Shown: positions 1 through 5,527 of the stretch, piece after piece
How positions within the stretch are numbered: position 1 is the first letter of the stretch
Layout of the letters: each line of letters starts with the position of its first letter
Origin: Flavobacteriales bacterium
GTDB taxonomy: Bacteria; Bacteroidota; Bacteroidia; Flavobacteriales_D; Sanyastnellaceae
Reading direction: 5' to 3'
Length of the DNA: 8,241 nt
Assembly (NCBI GenBank): GCA_028825055.1
Contig: JAPKAW010000074.1
Location: 1 to 8,241 of the forward strand
Program-made: the position numbers and the translations under genes
Notes under the pieces: model-generated
Database searches by the model: none
Told to the model about the DNA's origin: nothing
Seen by the model: the letters and a program-made list of their open reading frames with translations, nothing else

Positions 1-305
1 GAGATGTTCTCATCGCAATGACAGAAGGCGTCAATAACGCCATTGTTCACGGAAATCGTTTGGATGCTACGAAGCTCGTGTTTGTTGAGTACGAGCTGCG
101 CGACTCTGATTTGTATTTTAAGATCACGGACCAAGGGCCCGGTTTTGATTTCGAACACGTCCCTGATCCTACTGCCCCTGAAAATCTTGAAAAGCCAAAC
201 GGTCGTGGTGTTTTCTTGATGCGTCAGTTGTCTGATGAATGTACGTTCTCTGATGATGGCCGTGTCGTTGAAATGACGTTTCAAGGGGTCTTCTCTACGC
301 CTTGA
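1..305 (+). CDS. GHKL-fold ATP-binding protein, RsbW/SpoIIAB-like (5' end outside window)
   Basis: C-terminal part of a small histidine-kinase-like ATPase of the anti-sigma-factor kinase type. The reading frame is open back to base 3 (Asp-Val-Leu-Ile-Ala before the first Met at 18), so that Met is internal and the true start lies upstream. Visible ATPase boxes, in order: the N box (TEGVNNAIVHGN, about 23-58) with the Mg/ATP-binding Asn; the G1 box (DQGPGFD, about 129-149); and the G2 box (GRGVFLM, about 201-221). Proteins of this family bind ATP and either phosphorylate anti-anti-sigma factors or act in partner switching; the partner is not visible here. The stop (303-305) lies 14 bases before ybeY on the same strand, so the two are probably cotranscribed. 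From general knowledge, such an ATPase before ybeY and mnmG is a familiar arrangement in Bacteroidota. Fold assignment is secure; kinase activity and target are inference. Confidence 0.85.
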   Translation, partial: DVLIAMTEGVNNAIVHGNRLDATKLVFVEYELRDSDLYFKITDQGPGFDFEHVPDPTAPENLEKPNGRGVFLMRQLSDECTFSDDGRVVEMTFQGVFSTP

Positions 306-319
306 ATTCTCATTGAGTA

Positions 320-748
320 TTGCCCTTCTCTTTCCACAATGCGGACCACTCTTATCGTTGTCCGCAACGCCGATTGATTAAACGTTGGCTAACTGATGTG
401 GTACAATCCCATCAGAAAACCGTGGGAACTGTCTCCCTTGTATTTTGTTCAGACGCTTATCTCTTGACCATCAATCAAGACCATTTGAACCACGACTATT
501 ACACCGATATTATCACTTTTGATTACTGTGATGGGGCTTCCGTTTCTGGTGAACTTTATATCTCTGTTGATCGCGTCAAAGACAACGCAAAAACTCACAA
601 CGAACTGTTTAACAATGAGTTGAATAGGGTAATGGTTCACGGTATATTGCATTTATTGGGTTACATGGATAAGTCAAAAGCTGACCAGACAGAGATGACA
701 CATTTAGAAAACACGTGGCTCAAAAGCTTCAATACGCTCAGCGCATGA
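320..748 (+). CDS. ybeY: Endoribonuclease YbeY (rRNA maturation factor), UUG start
   Basis: Single-strand-specific, zinc-dependent endoribonuclease required for 16S rRNA 3'-end maturation and ribosome quality control; cytosolic. It has 142 aa, normal for the Bacteroidota form. The family core is seen in order: an LTINQDHLNHDYYTDIITF segment (residues 49-67), GELYIS (77-82), and the metal motif HGILHLLGYMD with His107, His111 and Asp117. The classical motif has a third His (GYDH); here Asp occupies that place, as is usual in Bacteroidota as I recall the family. There is no in-frame ATG before the conserved N-terminus, and an in-frame TGA lies at 314-316. TTG at 320 is therefore the only sensible start; it gives the expected N-terminus (MPFSFHNAD). 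The stop TGA (746-748) overlaps the ATG of mnmG, indicating translational coupling. No Shine-Dalgarno is visible, as is common in this phylum. Confidence 0.93.
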   Translation: MPFSFHNADHSYRCPQRRLIKRWLTDVVQSHQKTVGTVSLVFCSDAYLLTINQDHLNHDYYTDIITFDYCDGASVSGELYISVDRVKDNAKTHNELFNNELNRVMVHGILHLLGYMDKSKADQTEMTHLENTWLKSFNTLSA

Positions 749-2616
749 TCCACCAAGAATATGATGTTATCGTTGTTGGGGCGGGACACGCTGGAAACGA
801 AGCGGCAGCCGCATCCGCCAACCTTGGCGCTCGAACCCTTTTGATCACCATGAACATGGGGGTAATTGGCCAAATGTCATGTAACCCTGCTATGGGAGGA
901 ATAGCTAAGGGTCAAATTATCCGAGAAATAGACGCTATGGGTGGATACTCTGGAATTGTGAGTGATCACAGCGCTATCCAGTTTCGTATGTTGAATCGAT
1001 CCAAGGGGCCAGCAATGTGGTCTCCCAGAACACAAAACGACCGAATGCGTTTCGCTGAAAAGTGGCGCTTGATGCTCGAAGGCACTCCCCTGCTCGACTT
1101 CTGGCAAGATGCCGTTGTGGCGCTGATTGTTGAAAATGGTGTCTGCTGCGGAGTCCAAACACAGTTAGGTTCCACCATTCGCTCCAAATCCGTTGTTGTT
1201 ACCGCGGGAACATTTCTCAATGGCCTTATGCACATCGGAGAAAAACAGTTCGGCGGTGGACGCGCCGGTGAGCATTCTGCTGTCGGAATCACTGAGCAGT
1301 TGGTAGAGAATGGCTTTACCGCCGATCGAATGAAAACCGGAACACCTCCTCGTGTCGACGGAAGAAGTATCAATTACAGCGTCTTAGAAGAGCAGCTTGG
1401 CGACCCAGATCCCCGACGCTTTTCCTATACTGAAACACCCGTATTAAAAGAGCAACGGAGCTGCCATATCGCTCACACGAATATCCAGGTCCATGACATC
1501 TTACGAGATGGGTTCGACCGATCTCCTATGTTCAATGGGCGTATTCAAGGTCTTGGGCCTCGCTATTGTCCCAGTATTGAAGATAAAATTGAACGGTTTC
1601 ACACGAAAGACTCTCATCAACTGTTTGTCGAACCCGAGGGCTGGGAAACGGTCGAGGTGTATGTCAACGGATTCAGCACAAGCTTACCGGAAGACATCCA
1701 AGTAAAAGCGTTGCGCTGCGTTCCCGGGTTTGAAGGCGTGAAGTTTTTCCGGCCCGGATATGCTGTAGAATACGACTTCTTTCATCCCACTCAGCTGAGA
1801 CACAGCCTGGAAACTAAACTGCTTCAGAACCTCTTCTTCGCCGGTCAGATAAATGGAACAACAGGGTATGAAGAGGCCGCAGCACAAGGGTTGATGGCCG
1901 GAATCAACGCCGCACGTTCCACGTGGAACAAACCGCCTGTCGTCCTTAAAAGGAATGAGGCGTATATCGGGGTTTTGATCGACGACCTCGTCACGAAGGG
2001 TACTAAGGAGCCTTATCGCATGTTCACGTCACGTGCCGAATACCGCATTCTTTTGCGCCAAGACAATGCCGACCAACGACTCACTCCATTATCTCACGAG
2101 ATCGGCCTCGCGTCGAGTGACCGTCTGATCAAGTTAGAGTCGAAAATCAAGACCATGCGGTCGTTCAAAACCAAACTCGAAAAAACAAGCGTAAGCCCCG
2201 AGCAAGCTCAGGAGCTTCTAGAATCGATCCAAAGCGCGCCATTGCAACAAAAACAAAAAGCAATTTCTGTGCTCAATCGTCCCGGCGTTGGCGCACAATT
2301 AATGTTCGATCACATACCGGAGATCAAAGCCATTGGTGAAGAGCTCGATATGGATATTGAAACGCTTGAGGCTATTGAGGTACAAATTAAATATGCCGGC
2401 TACATCGAAAAAGAGCAAGCAATCGCTGACAAATTGCAGCGGCTGCATCACGTTGCGATTCCGAATGACTTTAACTATCACGCTCTCGAATCCTTGAGTA
2501 GTGAGGCCCGCGAAAAACTGACAGAAACAAAGCCCGAAACGCTTGCCGGCGCTTCGCGCATTTCTGGGGTCAGCGCATCGGATCTCGCTGTTTTGCTTGT
2601 GAACCTTGGTCGGTAG
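745..2616 (+). CDS. mnmG: tRNA uridine-5-carboxymethylaminomethyl(34) synthesis enzyme MnmG (GidA)
   Basis: FAD-dependent subunit of the MnmE-MnmG complex, which installs (carboxymethyl)aminomethyl groups on U34 of tRNAs reading split codon boxes. It has 623 aa, close to the E. coli protein (629). Visible: Rossmann FAD motif VGAGHAG (residues 11-17); MSCNPAMGG with Cys46; the family signature GPRYCPSIEDK (271-281) with Cys275, equivalent to the redox-active cysteine; the FAD-contacting segment around GQINGTTGYEEAAAQG (367-382); and the C-terminal helical region for MnmE/tRNA contact. The chosen start is ATG 745, which overlaps the ybeY stop as ATGA and gives the canonical N-terminus MIHQEYDVIVVGAG. 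A GTG 30 bases upstream would only add residues lying inside ybeY. A variable loop (residues 391-395, RSTWN) is encoded by a 14-base perfect palindrome that resembles parS. Confidence 0.97.
   Translation: MIHQEYDVIVVGAGHAGNEAAAASANLGARTLLITMNMGVIGQMSCNPAMGGIAKGQIIREIDAMGGYSGIVSDHSAIQFRMLNRSKGPAMWSPRTQNDRMRFAEKWRLMLEGTPLLDFWQDAVVALIVENGVCCGVQTQLGSTIRSKSVVVTAGTFLNGLMHIGEKQFGGGRAGEHSAVGITEQLVENGFTADRMKTGTPPRVDGRSINYSVLEEQLGDPDPRRFSYTETPVLKEQRSCHIAHTNIQVHDILRDGFDRSPMFNGRIQGLGPRYCPSIEDKIERFHTKDSHQLFVEPEGWETVEVYVNGFSTSLPEDIQVKALRCVPGFEGVKFFRPGYAVEYDFFHPTQLRHSLETKLLQNLFFAGQINGTTGYEEAAAQGLMAGINAARSTWNKPPVVLKRNEAYIGVLIDDLVTKGTKEPYRMFTSRAEYRILLRQDNADQRLTPLSHEIGLASSDRLIKLESKIKTMRSFKTKLEKTSVSPEQAQELLESIQSAPLQQKQKAISVLNRPGVGAQLMFDHIPEIKAIGEELDMDIETLEAIEVQIKYAGYIEKEQAIADKLQRLHHVAIPNDFNYHALESLSSEAREKLTETKPETLAGASRISGVSASDLAVLLVNLGR
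1915..1930. promoter_or_regulatory. Degenerate parS-like palindrome inside mnmG
   Basis: CGTTCCACGTGGAACA contains the 14-base perfect palindrome GTTCCACGTGGAAC (1916-1929) centred on CACGTG. It matches TGTTNCACGTGAAACA at every defined position except two. It lies in a surface-variable loop codon stretch of mnmG (Arg-Ser-Thr-Trp-Asn), where sequence is free to drift, and 706 bases before the consensus parS site. From memory, several bacteria use parS with G rather than A at the inner position, so ParB binding is plausible. It could also be a coding coincidence. Confidence 0.45.
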
Positions 2617-2620
2617 CGGG

Positions 2621-2636
2621 TGTTCCACGTGAAACA
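2621..2636. promoter_or_regulatory. parS: parS centromere site (ParB/Spo0J binding)
   Basis: TGTTCCACGTGAAACA matches the widely conserved chromosomal parS consensus TGTTNCACGTGAAACA at every defined position. It begins four bases after the mnmG stop codon. ParB dimers load here, spread along DNA as CTP-dependent clamps, and work with ParA and SMC in origin segregation. Such sites cluster near oriC, and mnmG (gidA) is a classic origin-region gene in many bacteria, so the location fits. The reverse strand starts a spurious ORF with Met-Phe-His-Val-Glu-His, a frequent by-product of parS sequences. Confidence 0.85.
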
Positions 2637-2644
2637 CTGTTGTG

Positions 2645-2668
2645 TGAGGCCTTTTAAGAGGGGTCTCA
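2645..2668. repeat. Imperfect hairpin after mnmG/parS, possible weak terminator
   Basis: TGAGGCC (2645-2651) can pair with GGTCTCA (2662-2668), including one G-U pair, giving a 7-bp stem with a 10-base loop. It lies 28 bases after the mnmG stop, where the upstream operon should end. No T tract follows, so it is not a canonical intrinsic terminator. Confidence 0.3.
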
Positions 2669-2717
2669 GCTCATAAGGGCCCTATGCAAACCCCACATCG
2701 TATCTGACCATTCGATT

Positions 2718-2743
2718 TGATTTTCATAAACTACTGAAAATCA
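2718..2743. repeat. Perfect 9-bp inverted repeat upstream of the aldehyde dehydrogenase
   Basis: Arms TGATTTTCA (2718-2726) and TGAAAATCA (2735-2743) are exact reverse complements separated by 8 bases (TAAACTAC). The symmetry, the 26-base span and the position about 60 bases before the predicted -7 box would suit a dimeric regulator bound upstream of the promoter. It could instead form a hairpin ending mnmG transcription, but no U-rich tail follows. The function is inferred; the symmetry is seen directly. Confidence 0.45.
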
Positions 2744-2778
2744 GTATCTTATATTCGTGAATCATCCCATGAACAGCC

Positions 2779-2810
2779 TTCGGGTCTTGGTCAAGCACGA
2801 ACTATCTTTG
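2779..2810 (+). promoter_or_regulatory. Bacteroidota-type promoter for the aldehyde dehydrogenase operon
   Basis: TATCTTTG at 2803-2810 matches the Bacteroidota primary-sigma -7 element TAnnTTTG exactly. A weak -33 element, TTCG (2779-2782, consensus TTTG or TTG), lies 20 bases upstream, which is the expected spacing. The predicted transcript start around 2815-2820 leaves a short leader to the ATG at 2836. The -7 match is good and the -33 match is poor. Confidence 0.5.
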
Positions 2811-2835
2811 CACCTCCAATAAGAACAGACCCAAA

Positions 2836-4368
2836 ATGGACATTCAAAACATTCTCTCCACCCTCGGAATCCAAGATCACAACCACGGCGTTATGATTGG
2901 TAAACGCGCCTTTGGAAGTGGAGCCACTATTGATTCAATTTCACCGGTTGACGGCAAGCGTATCGCTTCCGTTTCAAGTGCAACGGCGGCCGATTATGCT
3001 GAAGTCATGCAGCACGCTCAAGCTGCGTTCCTTGATTGGAGACATGTTCCTGCGCCAAAACGAGGCGAGGCCGTTCGCCAGTTCGGTGATGCCCTTCGCG
3101 CAAAGAAGGATGCCTTAGGAGCCTTAGTGAGTTACGAGATGGGTAAATCACTTCAAGAAGGTTTGGGTGAGGTACAGGAGATGATCGATATCTGCGATTT
3201 CGCAGTAGGTCAAAGCCGTCAATTGTACGGAATGACAACACACTCTGAGCGTCCTCTTCACCGTATGTATGAGCAGTACCACCCAATGGGCGTCGTTGGA
3301 ATCATTTCTGCTTTTAACTTCCCTGTTGCCGTATGGGCCTGGAACACTGCGCTCGCTTGGGTTTGTGGCGATTCTTGCGTTTGGAAACCCTCTGAAAAGA
3401 GCGCTCTCTGTTCCATAGCTTGCCAACACATTTGGAATGAGGTTGCTGAAGCCAATGACGTTCCTGCAGCTCTCTCTTGTGTTGTGAATGGTATGGCCGA
3501 TGTGGGAGAAATGTTAAGTAATGATCCGATGGTTCCCCTTGTGAGCGCCACCGGAAGCACTCGTATGGGTAAGGCTGTTGCTAAGGCTGTTGCTGGTCGT
3601 TTAGGCCGGTCGCTTTTGGAGTTGGGTGGAAACAACGCCATTATTATTGCGCCTGATGCTGATTTGAAAATGGTTGTTCCTGCCGCTGTCTTTGGTGCTG
3701 TCGGCACGTGTGGACAACGTTGTACTTCTACACGTCGTTTAATCATCCATCGATCGATTTACGATCAAGTCAAAACCGTTCTGAAAAACGCATACGGTCA
3801 GCTCACTATTGGCAACCCACTGAATGAGTCCAACCACGTTGGACCATTAACAGACCAAGCGGCTGTCGCTACCTATCTCGCTGCGCTTCAATCAGTGAAG
3901 GATCAAGGAGGAACTTTTGTGGTCGAAGGAGGGTTGTTGGAAGGTCCTGGTTATGAGAGCGGTTGTTATGTCAGCCCAAGTATCGCTGAGGCCTCTAACG
4001 ATCTCGCAATTGTTCAACATGAGACGTTCGCACCTTTACTTTATATGATGGCTTACGACACCTTAGATGAAGCCATTGCATTGCAAAACGGCGTTGCTCA
4101 AGGATTGTCTTCAGCTATTATGACGAACAACGTCCAGGAGGCTGAGTGGTTTTTGTCTGTTAATGGTTCCGATTGTGGGATTGCCAACGTCAACATCGGC
4201 ACATCAGGCGCGGAGATCGGAGGGGCGTTTGGAGGAGAAAAAGAAACCGGAGGTGGGCGTGAGTCTGGATCCGATGCTTGGAAGGCTTATATGCGACGAC
4301 AAACAAACACCATCAACTACGGAACAACCTTGCCATTGGCACAAGGAATTCAATTCGACTTGGGTTGA
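2836..4368 (+). CDS. Aldehyde dehydrogenase, ALDH7/antiquitin type (probable alpha-aminoadipic semialdehyde dehydrogenase)
   Basis: NAD(P)-dependent aldehyde dehydrogenase of 510 aa, the usual family length. The fold is complete: AFNFP with the oxyanion Asn161; KPSE with the cofactor-binding Lys184; ELGGNN with the general base Glu262; GQRCTSTRR with the catalytic Cys296; and HETFAP (395-400). The C-terminal stretch running from NIGTSGAEIGGAFGGEK through ETGGGRESGSDAWKAYMRRQTNTINY to PLAQGI is the hallmark of the ALDH7/antiquitin subfamily. That subfamily oxidises alpha-aminoadipic semialdehyde to alpha-aminoadipate in lysine breakdown and can act on other aldehydes. Family membership is secure; the lysine-pathway substrate is inferred because no other lysine-degradation gene is in the window. 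An extra Cys292 lies four residues before the nucleophile. The gene follows a predicted promoter and ends one base before the next gene's ATG. Confidence 0.93.
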   Translation: MDIQNILSTLGIQDHNHGVMIGKRAFGSGATIDSISPVDGKRIASVSSATAADYAEVMQHAQAAFLDWRHVPAPKRGEAVRQFGDALRAKKDALGALVSYEMGKSLQEGLGEVQEMIDICDFAVGQSRQLYGMTTHSERPLHRMYEQYHPMGVVGIISAFNFPVAVWAWNTALAWVCGDSCVWKPSEKSALCSIACQHIWNEVAEANDVPAALSCVVNGMADVGEMLSNDPMVPLVSATGSTRMGKAVAKAVAGRLGRSLLELGGNNAIIIAPDADLKMVVPAAVFGAVGTCGQRCTSTRRLIIHRSIYDQVKTVLKNAYGQLTIGNPLNESNHVGPLTDQAAVATYLAALQSVKDQGGTFVVEGGLLEGPGYESGCYVSPSIAEASNDLAIVQHETFAPLLYMMAYDTLDEAIALQNGVAQGLSSAIMTNNVQEAEWFLSVNGSDCGIANVNIGTSGAEIGGAFGGEKETGGGRESGSDAWKAYMRRQTNTINYGTTLPLAQGIQFDLG

Positions 4369-4369
4369 T

Positions 4370-5527
4370 ATGAGGTGGGTTTTCACGTGTGTTGTCTGTG
4401 TTTCGCTCTTTGTCTGCTGCGCTGACGTCAACGAAACAAGAGATAATCTCGAGGTAGTGTTTCACCTCAATGATAGCACGCGTGTATCGTTTCCTTTGCA
4501 GCAGCAAAATGACGTCTTCACTCTTCAAAACGGAGGAGAGGAAATGAAGTTGCTGCGAACCAATGATTCCACATTTGTAGTACCTGTGTTTGGAGGTTCG
4601 TGGGTGTTGGACTCAACCGATAGGGGGGGGGTGTGGACTGATTCATTGCGGTCATCCAACTACCGTGTTGACTTTGACATTAAACCCTTGACCTCTGTCC
4701 TCAACACCAACGAAGCTCCAGAGGGCACTTGGGATGTTTGGTTTGGTGATCGTGATACCAGCGCGTTTGCTGATGCGCAACTGGACCTTCATAGTGAAGC
4801 CGGTAGAATGACCGGAACGATGCGAACACCCACCGGGGATTATCGCTTTTTCTCAGGGGTCTATCGCTCAGGCTTGCTTCATATGCAAACCTATGATGGA
4901 GCCCATCTCTATTGCTTTAAAGCGCGCTACAATAAGGGGGGGTGGGTTGAAGGGAGTTTTTATAGTGGCAACCACTACCACACACAATGGTCTGGTCAAC
5001 GTGGCCGTGTTTGGCTAAACGATGCTGCTGTTGAAGAAGTGCAAGTCCAGGACTCAGACCTGCTGATCACAACCCTCGATCGAAATGGGTCTTCCATAGA
5101 GGTGTCTTTAGTTCCTAAACCAGGTGAAGTCGTTGTTGTAGACATCCTTGGAACATGGTGTCCAAACTGCATGGATGAAGTCCGTTTACTTCGTGAGGTT
5201 CAGGAAAACCACCCAGGTATTCGTGTCATTTCCATGGCATACGAGAGGGACACTATTCCTGAAGATGTGTACCGTCGATTGGATTTTTACCGCTCACAAT
5301 TGGGGATCAACTGGGAGGTGTATTGGGGAGGAGCTGCTAACAAAACAATAGCTGCACACACTTTTCCTTTCTTGGATCAGGTTATTAGCTTTCCTACTAC
5401 ACTCTTTATCCACCCCAACGGACGTGTAGCGATCCATTCCGGCTTCAATGGGCCCGCAACAGGAGCAGCGTACGAAGCTGAGAAAAACAAGTTCAATCAA
5501 CTCCTCTCTGCGGCTCCTGAGTTTTAA
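4370..5527 (+). CDS. Envelope thioredoxin-fold protein, TlpA-like disulfide reductase, probable lipoprotein
   Basis: 385-aa exported protein. The N-terminus MRWVFTCVVCVSLFVCCADV is a short signal sequence ending at a Cys pair (16/17), as in lipoproteins, although the lipobox is not canonical (Val or Cys before the Cys). The middle (about residues 115-210) is a beta-rich region with GTWDVWF, TPTGDYRFFSGVY and GSFYSGNHYHTQW, of the kind found before the thioredoxin domain in Bacteroidota TlpA proteins. The thioredoxin domain spans about 230-380. It has the redox motif WCPNC (263-267, Cys264/Cys267) and the cis-proline segment FPTT (Pro342). The likely role is thiol-disulfide exchange in the periplasm; substrates are unknown. 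ATG 4370 was chosen because it yields the signal sequence and lies one base after the aldehyde dehydrogenase stop (TGA-T-ATG). The frame stays open further upstream, but only inside that gene. It contains G9 and G7 runs. Confidence 0.85.
   Translation: MRWVFTCVVCVSLFVCCADVNETRDNLEVVFHLNDSTRVSFPLQQQNDVFTLQNGGEEMKLLRTNDSTFVVPVFGGSWVLDSTDRGGVWTDSLRSSNYRVDFDIKPLTSVLNTNEAPEGTWDVWFGDRDTSAFADAQLDLHSEAGRMTGTMRTPTGDYRFFSGVYRSGLLHMQTYDGAHLYCFKARYNKGGWVEGSFYSGNHYHTQWSGQRGRVWLNDAAVEEVQVQDSDLLITTLDRNGSSIEVSLVPKPGEVVVVDILGTWCPNCMDEVRLLREVQENHPGIRVISMAYERDTIPEDVYRRLDFYRSQLGINWEVYWGGAANKTIAAHTFPFLDQVISFPTTLFIHPNGRVAIHSGFNGPATGAAYEAEKNKFNQLLSAAPEF
4623..4631 (+). repeat. G9 homopolymer run inside the thioredoxin-family gene
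   Basis: Nine consecutive G at 4623-4631 encode Arg85-Gly-Gly-Val in the open frame as sequenced. Adding one G brings TGA into frame three codons past the run (reading GGT GTG GAC TGA). Losing one G leads to TGA 20 codons after the run. Such runs slip during replication in contingency genes; whether that happens here is inference. Confidence 0.6.
4936..4942 (+). repeat. G7 homopolymer run inside the same gene
   Basis: Seven consecutive G at 4936-4942 encode Lys-Gly-Gly-Trp together with the flanking bases. It is the second long G run in this gene, about 300 bases after the G9 run. Confidence 0.5.

Noticed and set aside
715..744. GTG start ten codons upstream for mnmG
   Set aside because: It lies inside ybeY and adds non-conserved residues; ATG 745 with the ATGA overlap gives the canonical N-terminus.
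2299..2637. Minus-strand ORF of 112 codons beginning Met-Phe-His-Val-Glu-His
   Set aside because: It is antisense to mnmG and its N-terminus is just the parS site read backwards, a known source of false genes.
3258..3746. Minus-strand 162-codon ORF within the aldehyde dehydrogenase, and other long antisense frames over mnmG, the dehydrogenase and the fusion gene
   Set aside because: Opposite strands of strongly conserved genes; no signal sequence, motif or start context of their own.
4163..4369. 69-residue N-terminal extension of the thioredoxin-family protein
   Set aside because: It lies out of frame inside the conserved C-terminus of the aldehyde dehydrogenase, while ATG 4370 gives a signal sequence directly after that gene's stop.
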